64,000 nucleotides of DNA from Acidisoma cellulosilyticum (GCF_020621385.1 NZ_JAESVA010000002.1:310001-374000); one strand, 5' to 3'; shown: positions 1-9,362, counted from the stretch's first letter. The notes: generated by a model not told the origin, from the sequence alone. Program-made: numbers and translations.

Positions 1-2931
1 CGCGTCTTCCAGCATCTGCTGATACAGCTCGATGCCGACTTCGCGGATATGGCCGGACTGCTCGTCACCCAGCAGATTGCCCGCGCCGCGAATATCGAGA
101 TCGTGGCTGGCGAGCGTGAAGCCGGCACCCAGCGTATCCAGCGTCTGCATCACGTCCAGCCGCTTTTCGGCGGCGGCGGACAGGCGGAAGCTCGGCGGCC
201 AGGTCAGATAGGCGTAGCCACGCTGCTTACCGCGACCCACGCGGCCACGCAGCTGATACAACTGGCCGAGACCGAACATATCGGCGCGATGAATGATCAA
301 GGTATTCACCGCCGGCATGTCCAGCCCGCTTTCGACGATATTGGTCGAGAGCAGAACGTCGTATTTGCCGTCGCCGAACTCCGTCATCACGCGTTCCAGA
401 TCGGTCGGCGACAGCCGTCCATGGGCTTCGACGATGCGCAGATCGGGCACCAGTTCCAGCAGCCGCTTGCCGACACGCTCCATGTCTTCCAGGCGCGGAC
501 AGACGCAGAAGATCTGCCCGCCACGGAAGCGCTCGCGCTGAATCGCTTCACGAATGACCAGTCCGTCAAAGGGCATGATGAAGGTGCGGACGGCGAGCCT
601 GTCGACCGGCGGGGTGGCGATAATGCTCATCTCCCGCACGCCCGTCAGCGCCAATTGCAAGGTGCGCGGAATGGGGGTGGCGGTCAGCGTCAGCACATGG
701 ACATCGGCCTTGAGCGACTTCAGACGTTCCTTATGGGCGACGCCGAAATGCTGCTCCTCATCGACGATGACGAGGCTGATATCCGCGAAGCTGATGGATT
801 TGGCGAGAAGCGCATGGGTGCCGACAACGATATTGACGGTGCCGTCCGCAAGCCCCGCCTTCACCTGGCTGGCTTCCTTCGCCGTCACCATGCGCGACAA
901 TTGGGCGACGTTGATCGGCAATCCCGCGAAACGCGCCGAGAAGCTGCGAAAATGCTGGCGGGCGAGCAAGGTCGTCGGCACGACGACCGCGACCTGAGAG
1001 CCTGACATCGCGGCCACAAAAGCCGCGCGCAGAGCCACTTCCGTCTTGCCGAAGCCGACATCGCCGCAGATGAGCCGGTCCATCGGCCGGCCGGAGGCCA
1101 TGTCTTCCAGCACATCGGCAATGGCGCGGGACTGATCCTCCGTCTCCACGAACGGGAATTTCGCACAGAACTCGTCCCACATGCCTTCGGGCGGGGCCAG
1201 GCTCGGCGCCTCATGCAGCCGGCGTTCGGCCGCGATGCGGATAAGGCCGGCGGCCATATCGCGAATGCGGGTCTTGGCCTTGGCTTTCCGGTTCTGCCAG
1301 GAGGCACCGCCCAGCTTGTCCAGCGTAACGCCCGCCGTCTCGGTTCCGAAACGCGACAGAACCTCGATATTCTCGACCGGCAGGAACAGCTTGTGATCGC
1401 CGTCATAGATCAGCCGCAGACAGTCATGCGGCGCTTCGTTCACACGGATGGTGACCAGACCGTCGTAACGGCCGATGCCGTGATCCTCATGCACCACCAG
1501 ATCGCCCTCGGCGATGTCGGTCGCCTCGGCGATGAACTGGTCGGCGCGCTTGCGCTTCCGCGGCGGCCGGGCCAGGCGTCGGCCGAGCAGATCCTGCTCG
1601 CCCACAACCGCCATACGGTCGCCGACGAAGCCGCGTTCCATGCCCAAGGTAACGAGCGCAATGGCGTTCGGCGGCAGCTTGCGCACGGCATCCGCGTTGG
1701 CAGCGACCGTCAACTGGTCGAAACCGTGCTCGCGCAGCAGCCCGCCAAGACGCTCCCGCGATCCATCGGTCCAGGCCGCGATGACCAGCCGCTTCTTCTC
1801 GCCGGCCCAGGTCGCGGCCTGGGCGCGCAGCCTGTCATAGACATCCGGCTGAACGTCCCCGCCGGGCGCGAAGATCGGCGCAGGCCGGCCGCCACCGTCC
1901 ACGCCTTGGGCGCCGTCCGGCCGACCGAAGGTGCTAAAGGTGAAATTCGGCAGCTGCGCCAGCATACCGGACCAATCCTTGGCGTTCAGATAGAGCCGCT
2001 CGGCGGGAATGGGCCGATAGGGCGTCTCGCCGTCACGCGGCGGCACGCGGCGCGCCTGATAATGATCGGTGATCAGCTCCAGCCGGGATGCCAAGACCTC
2101 CTCGGCCTGATGATCCAGCGCGATGGAGACGCCCGGCATGTAATCGACCAGGGTTTCCATGGCGTCGTAAAACAACGGCACCCAGTGCTCCATGCCGGCA
2201 TGCCGGCGGCGCTCGGAGATGGAGAGATACAGCGGGTCTTCCGTCGCCGCCTGGCCGAAGAGCTCGCGCCAGCTGGTACGGAAGCGCGCGACCGATTCCG
2301 GGTCCAGCGGCACTTCCGAAACAGGGTGCAGCGTCAGACCCTTCACCGCGTCGCCGCTGCGCTGGCTGTCGGTATCGAAGCGGCGCATGCTCTCGATCGT
2401 ATCGCCGAACAGATCGAGGCGGATCGGATCAGGCTCGCCGGCCGGGAACAGATCGATGATGCCGCCGCGCATGGCGAACTCGCCCGGTTCCATCACGGTC
2501 GAGGCGCGGGCATAGCCGTGGGCTTCCAGGAAGATCGCCAGCTTCTCGGGCTCGACGGTGGCGCCGGGCTTGAGGTTGAGGCTGGTGCCCTGGAACATGC
2601 CGCGCGGCGGCACGCGCTGGATAAGGCCGTTGACGGTCGTCAGCACCACGCCGCGTTGAAAACCGCCGCCCGAAAGCTGGGCGAGTGCTGCAATGCGTTC
2701 CGAGACGATGGCCGGATTGGGCGAGACACGGTCGTAAGGCAGGCAGTCCCAGGCGCCGAAGCGCAGCACCGGCAGTTCCGGCGCGAAAAAGGCCAGCGCT
2801 TCCGCCATGCGGGCCAGACGCTGATCGTCCCGCGCGACATGAAGGATGGGGCCTTTGGCATCCAGCGCTTGCCGCACCAGCAGCGCGGCGTCCCAGCCTT
2901 CCGGCGCGCCATAGACGGTCAGACGGCTCAT
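1..2931 (-). CDS. mfd: Transcription-repair coupling factor Mfd (3' end outside window)
   Basis: Mfd removes RNA polymerase stalled at DNA lesions and recruits UvrA to the template strand. Reading down from ATG 2931, 977 codons are open to the window edge; the family is about 1150 residues, so the C-terminal regulatory part is missing here. Visible in order: a UvrB-like N-terminus, a CarD-like RNA-polymerase-interacting segment (GDLVVHEDHGIGRYDG, near residue 470), the Walker A motif GDVGFGKTE (near 622), the DEEQ box (near 720) and the helicase C motifs ending in QLRGRVGRG. The start overlaps the sdhE stop as ATGA, so the two are translationally coupled. The long plus-strand frame across the gene is an antisense artefact. 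Confidence 0.97.
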   Translation of the reverse strand, partial: MSRLTVYGAPEGWDAALLVRQALDAKGPILHVARDDQRLARMAEALAFFAPELPVLRFGAWDCLPYDRVSPNPAIVSERIAALAQLSGGGFQRGVVLTTVNGLIQRVPPRGMFQGTSLNLKPGATVEPEKLAIFLEAHGYARASTVMEPGEFAMRGGIIDLFPAGEPDPIRLDLFGDTIESMRRFDTDSQRSGDAVKGLTLHPVSEVPLDPESVARFRTSWRELFGQAATEDPLYLSISERRRHAGMEHWVPLFYDAMETLVDYMPGVSIALDHQAEEVLASRLELITDHYQARRVPPRDGETPYRPIPAERLYLNAKDWSGMLAQLPNFTFSTFGRPDGAQGVDGGGRPAPIFAPGGDVQPDVYDRLRAQAATWAGEKKRLVIAAWTDGSRERLGGLLREHGFDQLTVAANADAVRKLPPNAIALVTLGMERGFVGDRMAVVGEQDLLGRRLARPPRKRKRADQFIAEATDIAEGDLVVHEDHGIGRYDGLVTIRVNEAPHDCLRLIYDGDHKLFLPVENIEVLSRFGTETAGVTLDKLGGASWQNRKAKAKTRIRDMAAGLIRIAAERRLHEAPSLAPPEGMWDEFCAKFPFVETEDQSRAIADVLEDMASGRPMDRLICGDVGFGKTEVALRAAFVAAMSGSQVAVVVPTTLLARQHFRSFSARFAGLPINVAQLSRMVTAKEASQVKAGLADGTVNIVVGTHALLAKSISFADISLVIVDEEQHFGVAHKERLKSLKADVHVLTLTATPIPRTLQLALTGVREMSIIATPPVDRLAVRTFIMPFDGLVIREAIQRERFRGGQIFCVCPRLEDMERVGKRLLELVPDLRIVEAHGRLSPTDLERVMTEFGDGKYDVLLSTNIVESGLDMPAVNTLIIHRADMFGLGQLYQLRGRVGRGKQRGYAYLTWPPSFRLSAAAEKRLDVMQTLDTLGAGFTLASHDLDIRGAGNLLGDEQSGHIREVGIELYQQMLEDA

Positions 2932-3197
2932 TTTCCACCTGCGGCGATCATGGCCTGGAGCAGAGGATGGTCCAGTTCCGGGGGTACTGCTTGACGGCGG
3001 GTCAGCCACTCGGCCAGATCGGGCTCCGGCAATTCGAGGAGTCGCTCGATCGTCGTCAGTTCCTCGGCCGTGAAGGCAAGAAGCCGGGATGAGACGAAGC
3101 CACCGATCAGAAGGTCAAGCTCATGCGTGCCGCGATGGGTGGCTCGGAACAGAAGGCGCCGTCGGCGCTGGTCAAGGTCTGGGACGGAATCGCTCAT
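2928..3197 (-). CDS. sdhE: FAD assembly factor SdhE
   Basis: This 89-residue protein belongs to the SdhE/YgfY/Sdh5 family, which helps attach FAD covalently to the succinate dehydrogenase flavoprotein in the cytoplasm. The family signature RGTHELD (RGxxE type) is near residues 22-28, followed by the typical acidic helical C-terminal half with ELLELPEPDLAEWL. Size matches the family (80-100 residues). It lies directly upstream of mfd, overlapping it by ATGA, and is divergent from recG. This sdhE-mfd / recG arrangement is a common alphaproteobacterial neighbourhood. The ATG at 3197 lies almost back to back with the recG start region, so both promoters must be packed into or overlap the coding ends. 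Confidence 0.93.
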   Translation of the reverse strand: MSDSVPDLDQRRRRLLFRATHRGTHELDLLIGGFVSSRLLAFTAEELTTIERLLELPEPDLAEWLTRRQAVPPELDHPLLQAMIAAGGK

Positions 3198-3240
3198 GGG
3201 TGATCAAAGCTATAGCCACCCAAGCCCGAAGAGTCAGCCA

Positions 3241-5301
3241 GTGAGCGCCGATCCCCTCAGCCAAATTCGCGCGCCGCTGACCCTCCTTCCCGGCATAGGC
3301 CCGCGTCTGGCGACGCCCTTGGCGCGACTCGTCGGTGGCCCCCGCATTCGCGACCTGCTGCTGCATCTGCCGGATAGTTATGTGGACCGGCGGGAGCGGC
3401 CGAAACTGGCTCATGCAAGGCCGGGCGGCATCGTGACGCTGGAAGTCCAGGTGATGAGCCATGAAAGCCCGCGCACCCGCAGCCAGCCTTGGCGCGCCGT
3501 GGTGACGGACGGCTCGGCCTTCGCCGATATCGTGCTGTTTCATCAGGCAAGGCTCAGCCAGATGCCGGTCGGTGCCACAGTCATCGTCTCCGGCAGGCTG
3601 GAAAGCTTCGCGGACCGGCTGACCCTGCCGCATCCAGATTACGTGCTGCCGGTGGCGCGCGCGCATGAAATGCCGGCGATCGAGCCGGTCTGGCCGCTGA
3701 CCGCCGGCATCACCAACCGCACGGTCGGGAAAGCGATGTCAGGCGCCCTGATGCGCCTGACGGACTTGCCGGAATGGATCGAGCCGTCTCTGCTGACCCG
3801 CCGCCGCTGGTTGAGCTTTTCCGCCTGCCTGCGGCTGACCCAGGCGCCGGATACAGACGTAAAAGCGCGGGACCTGGCCCGGCTGCGCCTCGCCTATGAC
3901 GAATTGCTGGCCGAGCAGATCGCGCTTGGCCTGCGCCGCCTCGCCCGCCGCGAACGGCCGGGCCGGTCGCTGACCGGTGACGGGCATTTGCGCGCCGAAG
4001 CCCTGCGGCGTTTCGGCTTTCAGCCGACGGCAGGCCAGACCATGGCGCTGGCCGAGATCGAGGCCGATATGGCGGCCCCGCGCCCCATGGTGCGGCTGCT
4101 GCAAGGCGATGTCGGCTCCGGCAAGACGCTGGTGGCCCTTCTCGCCATGCTGCGCGCGGCCGAGGCCGGCACCCAGGCGGCCATCATGGCGCCGACCGAA
4201 ATTCTGGTGCAGCAGCATTTCCGGACCCTGACCGCACTTTCCCCCGTTCCGGTCGGGCTGCTGACCGGGTCCATGACGGCCGGCGCACGGCGGCAGGTGC
4301 TGGCGGGGCTGGCCGATGGCTCCATCCCGCTGGTCGTCGGCACCCACGCGCTGTTCCAGAAGACAGTGGAGTTTCACGACCTTGGTCTTGCCGTCATCGA
4401 CGAGCAGCACCGCTTCGGCGTCGATCAGCGCATCAGCCTGGGCGACAAGGGCGACAGGACCGATGTGCTGGTGATGACGGCGACGCCCATCCCGCGCTCC
4501 CTCCGTCTCACCCAATATGGCGAAATGGACCTCAGCCAACTGACCGAGAAGCCGCGCGGCCGTGGCAGCATCCGCACCACGCTGCATGGGCTGGGTGCGA
4601 TGGGTCAGGTCATCGGCGGCATCACCCGCGCGATGGAGCGCGGCGCGCGCATCTACTGGGTTTGCCCGCTGGTCAGCGAAAGCGAGGCGATGGACCTCTC
4701 TGCCGCCGAATTCCGCTTCGACATGCTCAACAAGCGCTTCCCCGGCCGCGTGGGCCTGGCGCATGGCCAGCAGGACGGCAAGGTCCGCGAGGACGCGCTG
4801 GCGGATTTCTCGGCCGGGCGCACGCAGTTGCTGGTGGCGACGACCGTCGTGGAAGTCGGCGTCGATGTGCCGGAAGCGACCGTCATGGTCATCGAACATG
4901 CCGAGCGCTTCGGCCTCGCCCAGCTGCATCAGCTGCGCGGGCGCGTGGGGCGCGGCGCGGAGGAGAGTTTCTGCCTGCTGCTGCATGAGGATGGGCTGAC
5001 CAAGATCGCGCAGGAGCGACTGATCCTGATGCGCGACACCACGGACGGTTTCGTCATCGCGGACGCCGATTTCCGCATCCGTGGCCATGGCGACGTCACC
5101 GGCACCAAGCAATCCGGCCTGCCCGGCTACCGCCTCGCCGATATTCCGGATCAGGAGAAGCTGCGGGAAGTGGCTGTGAAGGACGCCGCCATGCTGCTGG
5201 ATCACGACCCGCATTTGCGCTCGCCGCGCGGTCAGGCGGCGGATGTGCTGCTGCGGCTGTTCGACAAGGAAAACGCAGTGCGAAGGATGCAGGCCGGATG
5301 A
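3241..5301 (+). CDS. recG: ATP-dependent DNA helicase RecG
   Basis: RecG is a branch-migration helicase that remodels stalled replication forks and Holliday junctions. The 686-residue product has the N-terminal wedge/OB region (LLPGIGPRLA, then PDSYVDRRER), Walker A GDVGSGKT near residue 288, the DEQH box (IDEQHRFGV) near 386, TATPIPR and the C-terminal QLRGRVGRG. GTG 3241 gives the usual family N-terminus; an in-frame ATG at 3196 would add 15 poorly conserved residues and overlap sdhE on the other strand. The stop overlaps the Nudix start as ATGA, indicating co-translation. A long minus-strand frame across it is a shadow. Confidence 0.96.
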   Translation: MSADPLSQIRAPLTLLPGIGPRLATPLARLVGGPRIRDLLLHLPDSYVDRRERPKLAHARPGGIVTLEVQVMSHESPRTRSQPWRAVVTDGSAFADIVLFHQARLSQMPVGATVIVSGRLESFADRLTLPHPDYVLPVARAHEMPAIEPVWPLTAGITNRTVGKAMSGALMRLTDLPEWIEPSLLTRRRWLSFSACLRLTQAPDTDVKARDLARLRLAYDELLAEQIALGLRRLARRERPGRSLTGDGHLRAEALRRFGFQPTAGQTMALAEIEADMAAPRPMVRLLQGDVGSGKTLVALLAMLRAAEAGTQAAIMAPTEILVQQHFRTLTALSPVPVGLLTGSMTAGARRQVLAGLADGSIPLVVGTHALFQKTVEFHDLGLAVIDEQHRFGVDQRISLGDKGDRTDVLVMTATPIPRSLRLTQYGEMDLSQLTEKPRGRGSIRTTLHGLGAMGQVIGGITRAMERGARIYWVCPLVSESEAMDLSAAEFRFDMLNKRFPGRVGLAHGQQDGKVREDALADFSAGRTQLLVATTVVEVGVDVPEATVMVIEHAERFGLAQLHQLRGRVGRGAEESFCLLLHEDGLTKIAQERLILMRDTTDGFVIADADFRIRGHGDVTGTKQSGLPGYRLADIPDQEKLREVAVKDAAMLLDHDPHLRSPRGQAADVLLRLFDKENAVRRMQAG

Positions 5302-5738
5302 GCAGCGGACGCGACTATCCGGCAAGGCCGATCGTCGGCATCGGCATCGTATTGCTGAAGCCGCCGCACGAGGTGCTGCTCATTCGGCGCGGGCAAGCGC
5401 CGATGCTCGGCGCCTGGGGCCTGCCCGGCGGCGCGCAGGATGTGGGTGAGACGGCGGAGGATGCCGCGCGGCGGGAATTGCTGGAGGAGACCGGGCTGAC
5501 CGTCGGCGCGCTCAAACTCGCCGGCAATGTCGACAGTATCGACCGCGACGACGCGGGTCGCGTGCGCTACCACTATACGATTCTGGATTTCGCGGGACTG
5601 TGGGAAGGCGGTGACCCGCAGGCTTTATCGGACGCCGCCGATGTCACCTGGGCCGATTGTCGCGACCTAGGGCGCTACGATCTGTGGAGCGAGGCGCATC
5701 GGATTATCGCGCTGGCCCGGCAGGCTTTCGGGGTTTGA
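5298..5738 (+). CDS. Nudix hydrolase
   Basis: This 146-residue protein hydrolyses a nucleoside diphosphate linked to another moiety. The Nudix box is complete: G-x5-E-x7-REL-x-EE-x-G around GETAEDAARRELLEETG at residues 49-66, so the metal-binding glutamates are in place. The N-terminal strand PIVGIGIVLLK and the LPGG turn resemble ADP-ribose pyrophosphatase and NUDIX MutT-like enzymes, but the substrate cannot be read from the sequence. The start codon overlaps the recG stop (ATGA), so it is translated with recG; whether it shares a repair role is inference. The gene is followed by a palindromic dispersed repeat. Confidence 0.92.
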   Translation: MSSGRDYPARPIVGIGIVLLKPPHEVLLIRRGQAPMLGAWGLPGGAQDVGETAEDAARRELLEETGLTVGALKLAGNVDSIDRDDAGRVRYHYTILDFAGLWEGGDPQALSDAADVTWADCRDLGRYDLWSEAHRIIALARQAFGV

Positions 5739-5757
5739 CGCCCAAGCCCTAAACCAT

Positions 5758-5858
5758 CGTCATGCCCGGCTTCATGCCGGGCACCTACCCATGGCGGCGC
5801 CAAAACGGCCTTTGGGCGGCGCCACGGGTAGACCCGCGCAACAAGTGCGCGGGCGACC
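5758..5858. repeat. Dispersed multi-hairpin palindromic element, copy A
   Basis: The intergenic space between the Nudix and bactofilin genes carries a hairpin TGCCCGGC-ttcat-GCCGGGCA (5763-5783), a CTACCC/GGGTAG pairing enclosing a GGCGCC-containing segment, and a hairpin CCCGCGCA/TGCGCGGG (5833-5853). A second copy with the same layout is at 7761-7860. In the first stem the two copies differ on both arms with pairing kept. The arrangement fits a REP-like or small non-autonomous element lying between convergent genes, and it may also act as a bidirectional terminator. Confidence 0.75.
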
Positions 5859-5879
5859 GCTTAGTCTTGGTCGCGCGTC

Positions 5880-6602
5880 TCAGACTTCCGACGCAGGCAC
5901 ATCCGGACGGCCAATCTCACCCGGGGTCTGCAACCCGGTGGTCACGACCGGCGACGGCGCCGGGGAGGCTGCCGGCGGCGCATCGTTCAGCATTTCGATC
6001 TGGCCGGTGATCTGGCCACCATCCTCGACCTGCAGGCGGCGGCAGCGCGCCTTACCAAGCACGCGGCCGGTGGCGCGCACGATCAGGCTGGTACGGGCAG
6101 TCACGACGCCATCGATGATGCCGGCGATCTCAGCCTCCTCGACTTCGATCTCACCCTTGAAGATGCCGCCGTCGATGACGGAAAGCTCAGCAGCGTGGAT
6201 CAGCGTCGCTTCCACCTTGCCTTCGACGACAAGGCGCTCGGCATCATTGATGGTGCCCTGAACGCTGATGCCGCGACCGACGACGAGCGTACGGCGCTCG
6301 CTCGACTCCGGCAGGCCGGGCGTGCGGGTCTGCGGCGGCATGCCGGGACGCATGGCACCGGGCGCCGGCGGCATGGTCGGCACGGTCGATGAACTGGGAG
6401 CGAAAGGCGGTCGAGCCATATTGGGAAGATCCTTTTCCTTGGGCGGGGCTGGGCGGAAAGGCGGCACGCCAAGGCCATTATCGGCTGGTTTGGCGGCAGG
6501 TGCGCTCCCACCTTGTCCCACGGGTTTGAGACCGGAAAGCGGCGCCGGTGCGGCGGCCCCCTGGCTCTCGTCTTCGGGTTTGGTGCTGCGGCGTTTAAAC
6601 AC
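5880..6602 (-). CDS. Bactofilin family cytoskeletal protein
   Basis: Bactofilins polymerise without nucleotide into membrane-associated filaments that position cell-wall enzymes. The 240-residue product has a long Pro/Ala-rich disordered N-terminus (to about residue 100) and then a beta-helix bactofilin core with the repeating pattern VVGRGISVQGTIN, LVVEGKVEATL, GGIFKGEIEV and ARTSLIVRATGRVLGKARC. A second Pro/Ala-rich tail follows. I chose GTG 6602, preceded by GGACGAG, because it gives the common family N-terminus with FKRR; ATG 6644 would add 14 residues. It is convergent with the Nudix gene and divergent from adenosine kinase. Confidence 0.9.
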   Translation of the reverse strand: MFKRRSTKPEDESQGAAAPAPLSGLKPVGQGGSAPAAKPADNGLGVPPFRPAPPKEKDLPNMARPPFAPSSSTVPTMPPAPGAMRPGMPPQTRTPGLPESSERRTLVVGRGISVQGTINDAERLVVEGKVEATLIHAAELSVIDGGIFKGEIEVEEAEIAGIIDGVVTARTSLIVRATGRVLGKARCRRLQVEDGGQITGQIEMLNDAPPAASPAPSPVVTTGLQTPGEIGRPDVPASEV

Positions 6603-6760
6603 GGTCGTCTCGTCCCTGCCTTGACGGAGGCGTCGGCCTATCATGAACGCGGCAATATTAACAACCCGGGCGGGGGTTTTGTGAAGTCCTGGGCAGATCT
6701 AGCCCATTTGCGTCATGGTCAAGCCGCTGCTACCGGAACCTAAACTTATTGGGTAAGCGC

Positions 6761-7738
6761 ATGACCTCGCCTCGTTACGACATCCTTTCCATCGGCAATG
6801 CCATCGTCGATATCCTGGCCGAGGTCGATGAAGCTTTCCTGAGCGAGCAGGCGATGATCAAGGGCTCGATGGAGCTGATCGACGCCCGGCAGACGGACAG
6901 CCTTTATGCGCTGATGCCGCCGGCCGTGCAGACCAGCGGCGGATCGGTCGCCAATACGGCCGCCGTCGCCGGCCAGATGGGCGCGCGCGCGGCTTTCATC
7001 GGTGTCGTCGCGGATGATCAGTTCGGCGGCATCTTCCGTCATGATATCCACGGCTCGGGCGTGCATTACGCGACGCCGTCCGGCACCGGCGACACGCCCA
7101 CCGCGCGCTGCCTTATCCTGGTGACGCCGGACGGCCAGCGCACCATGAACACCTTCCTGGGCATTTCCAGCACGCTGGCGCCGCATTACCTGGACCATCA
7201 GCTGATTGCGGATTCAGCGGTCATCTATCTGGAAGGTTTCCTGATGTACGTGCCCGATTCGCAGGCGGCCAGCGCGGCCGCCGCCGTGATCGCGCATGCG
7301 GCCGGCCGCCGCGTCGCCATCAGCCTGTCGGACTTCCTCTGCGTCGAACGCAATCTGGAACCCTTCCGCGCGATGGTGCGGGACCATATCGATATTCTGT
7401 TCGCGAACGAGCTGGAATTGGCCGCGCTGACCGGTCTGGATGATTTCGAGGCCGGGGCGGAAGCGGTGCGCGGCCAGGTGGAGATCGCGGCGCTGACGCG
7501 CGGTGATCGGGGCAGCGTCATTCTGCGCGGTGCCGAGCGTGTGGATGTGCCGCCTGTCGCGACCAAGGTCGTGGATACGACCGGGGCCGGCGATGCCTAT
7601 GCGGCGGGCTTCATGACCGCCCTCTGCGCAGGTGAGAGCTTGGCGACCTGCGGTCTTTGGGCGTCACGCGCGGCCGCCGAGACGATCAGCCGCATGGGCG
7701 CCCGCCCGCCGGGCGATCTGTCCTATCTGCGGGCTTAA
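6761..7738 (+). CDS. Adenosine kinase, PfkB family
   Basis: This 325-residue PfkB-fold sugar kinase most resembles alphaproteobacterial adenosine kinases, which phosphorylate adenosine to AMP for purine salvage. It shows the N-terminal IGNAIVDILAEV strand, the GGSVANTA substrate loop, and the PfkB signature DTTGAGDAYAAG with the catalytic Asp at residue 278. ATG 6761 is preferred over an in-frame TTG at 6749, because it starts with the usual short N-terminus before YDILSIGNA. It stands alone between the bactofilin gene and a palindromic repeat. Other PfkB substrates cannot be fully excluded. Confidence 0.88.
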   Translation: MTSPRYDILSIGNAIVDILAEVDEAFLSEQAMIKGSMELIDARQTDSLYALMPPAVQTSGGSVANTAAVAGQMGARAAFIGVVADDQFGGIFRHDIHGSGVHYATPSGTGDTPTARCLILVTPDGQRTMNTFLGISSTLAPHYLDHQLIADSAVIYLEGFLMYVPDSQAASAAAAVIAHAAGRRVAISLSDFLCVERNLEPFRAMVRDHIDILFANELELAALTGLDDFEAGAEAVRGQVEIAALTRGDRGSVILRGAERVDVPPVATKVVDTTGAGDAYAAGFMTALCAGESLATCGLWASRAAAETISRMGARPPGDLSYLRA

Positions 7739-7760
7739 TCGAACCGCCCCCACCTCTTAT

Positions 7761-7860
7761 CGTGATCCGCGGCTTCATGCCGCGGACCTACCGGGCTCGG
7801 CGCCCAGCGGCCGTCATGGCACCAAAGCGGGTAGGCCCGCGCAACGAGTGCGCGGGTGAC
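7761..7860. repeat. Dispersed multi-hairpin palindromic element, copy B
   Basis: This is the second copy of the element at 5758-5858. It has hairpin TCCGCGGC-ttcat-GCCGCGGA (7766-7786), a CTACC/GGTAG pairing around a variable centre, and hairpin CCCGCGCA/TGCGCGGG (7836-7856). The last stem is identical to copy A, while the first stem has changed on both arms with pairing intact. It lies between the convergent ends of adenosine kinase and phoB. Confidence 0.75.
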
Positions 7861-7891
7861 TGCAGCTGATGAGCGGGCGGCTAAATGGGCC

Positions 7892-8611
7892 TCAGACGTT
7901 CTCGGTATCGAGCGCGTAACCGGCGGCGCGGACGGTGCGGACAACGTCCAGCTCATCCGGGCCGTTGATCGCCTTGCGCAGCCGGCGGATGTGAACGTCG
8001 ACCGTGCGCGGCTCGACATGGATGGACGGGCCCCAGATCGCGTCCAGCAGTTCTTCCCGCGAGAACACGCGGCGGGGGCGCTGCATCAGGAATTCCATCA
8101 AGCGGTATTCGGTCGGGCCCAGATGCAACTGGCGGCCGTTGCGGGTGATGCGATGGGCCGAGAGGTCCAGCGTAATGTCGTGAAAGCGCAGCTCGCCCTT
8201 CGCCGGCACCGTGTTCGAGCGGCGCATCAGCGCGCGCATGCGAGCGACCAGCGCCTCGGTGCTGAAGGGCTTGGTGACATAGTCGTCAGCGCCGGTATTC
8301 AGCCCGCGCACCGCGTCCTGATCTTCGCTGCGCGCCGTGATCATGATGACCGGCAGTTCGCGGGTCGCCGGACGGCGGCGGATCTGACGGCAGACCTCGA
8401 TCCCGGACAGATGCGGCAGCATCCAGTCCAGCAGCACCATATCGGGCTTCACTTCGGCGATGCGTGTCAGCGCTTCTTCGCCGTCACCCGCTTCCTCGAC
8501 GCGAAAACCCTGCTTTTCTAGGTTGTAGCGCAGCATGGTCATCAGCGCGGCCTCATCCTCGACGATGAGAACAAGCGGCTTATTCGAAAGAGAGACGCTG
8601 TCAGGGATCAC
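7892..8611 (-). CDS. phoB: Phosphate regulon response regulator PhoB
   Basis: PhoB is an OmpR-family regulator that activates phosphate-starvation genes when phosphorylated by PhoR. The 239-residue product has a receiver domain with acidic pair E18-D19, phosphoacceptor D62 (in LLDWMLP), T92 and K114 (in VTKPF). A C-terminal winged helix follows with LGPTEYRLMEFLMQRP and the recognition segment VDVHIRRLRKAI. It is the last gene of a pstB-phoU-phoB run, 17 bp after phoU. No phoR is visible beside it. I looked for a PHO box upstream of the run and did not see a convincing one. Confidence 0.96.
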   Translation of the reverse strand: MIPDSVSLSNKPLVLIVEDEAALMTMLRYNLEKQGFRVEEAGDGEEALTRIAEVKPDMVLLDWMLPHLSGIEVCRQIRRRPATRELPVIMITARSEDQDAVRGLNTGADDYVTKPFSTEALVARMRALMRRSNTVPAKGELRFHDITLDLSAHRITRNGRQLHLGPTEYRLMEFLMQRPRRVFSREELLDAIWGPSIHVEPRTVDVHIRRLRKAINGPDELDVVRTVRAAGYALDTENV

Positions 8612-8628
8612 TACGGTCTGCCTTTAAA

Positions 8629-9354
8629 TCAAGCGCCGTTATGGCGATTGACGGTAAAGCTGCTCTCGCCCTTCGGCCGGTCACTCGGCATGATGTCGCC
8701 GGTGATCGCGTAATAGACGGTCTCAGCGATGTTCGTCGCATGGTCGCCCATGCGTTCCAAATTCTTGGCCATGAACAGAAGATGCGTGCAGGGCGTGATG
8801 TTGCGCGGATCTTCCATCATATAGGTGATCTGCTCACGGAAGATGGCGGAATAGACATCATCGATCATGATGTCCGAACGCCAGACCTCCAAAGCGCGAT
8901 CGGCATTGCCCTCGCCCACGGCATCGACCGTGTTTTTGAGGTTTTCCTGTACCAGGCGGCACATATTGGCGACGCCGCTGAGCGAGAACGGGATCGCCAT
9001 TTCGTTCAGAACCAGGCTGCGCTTGGCGACATTGGCGGCATAGTCGCCGATGCGTTCCAGATCGCTCGCGATCTTCATGGACGACACGATCAGACGCAGG
9101 TCGGCGGCCATGGGCTGGCGCAGCGCCAGCATGCGGATCGCGAAATCGGTGATCTCACGCTCCAGCCGGTCGACCGCCAGATCGTCCTGCACGGCATAGC
9201 TGGCGGCGGTCGAATTGTGCTCGACCAGCGCACGGCTGGCATTGGCCGCCTGCGCTTCCACCATGCCGCCCATTTGAGTCAGGAGGGCTTTCAGCCGTCC
9301 CAGCTCCTGCTCGTAGCTTTTCACGATGTGCTCGCTCTCACCCTGATTGTCCAT
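8629..9354 (-). CDS. phoU: Phosphate signalling protein PhoU
   Basis: PhoU links the Pst transporter to PhoR and damps the regulon when phosphate is plentiful. The 241-residue protein has the two repeated three-helix units of the family, each with the metal-binding pattern: DLERIGDYAANVA in the first repeat and NLERMGDHATNIAE in the second. ATG 9354 gives the expected N-terminus, with SYEQELGRLK shortly after. A longer frame from 9486 runs through pstB and is not real. It sits 8 bp after pstB and 17 bp before phoB, so the three are one transcript. Confidence 0.96.
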   Translation of the reverse strand: MDNQGESEHIVKSYEQELGRLKALLTQMGGMVEAQAANASRALVEHNSTAASYAVQDDLAVDRLEREITDFAIRMLALRQPMAADLRLIVSSMKIASDLERIGDYAANVAKRSLVLNEMAIPFSLSGVANMCRLVQENLKNTVDAVGEGNADRALEVWRSDIMIDDVYSAIFREQITYMMEDPRNITPCTHLLFMAKNLERMGDHATNIAETVYYAITGDIMPSDRPKGESSFTVNRHNGA

Positions 9355-9362
9355 GTCAGCGC

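Noticed and set aside
1213-2994. 593-codon plus-strand open frame
   Set aside because: It is antisense to mfd, has no domain motifs and has the Arg/His/Gly/Gln-rich composition expected of a high-GC shadow frame.
3739-5325. 528-codon minus-strand open frame
   Set aside because: It is antisense to recG, whose helicase motifs are complete; no recognisable protein pattern.
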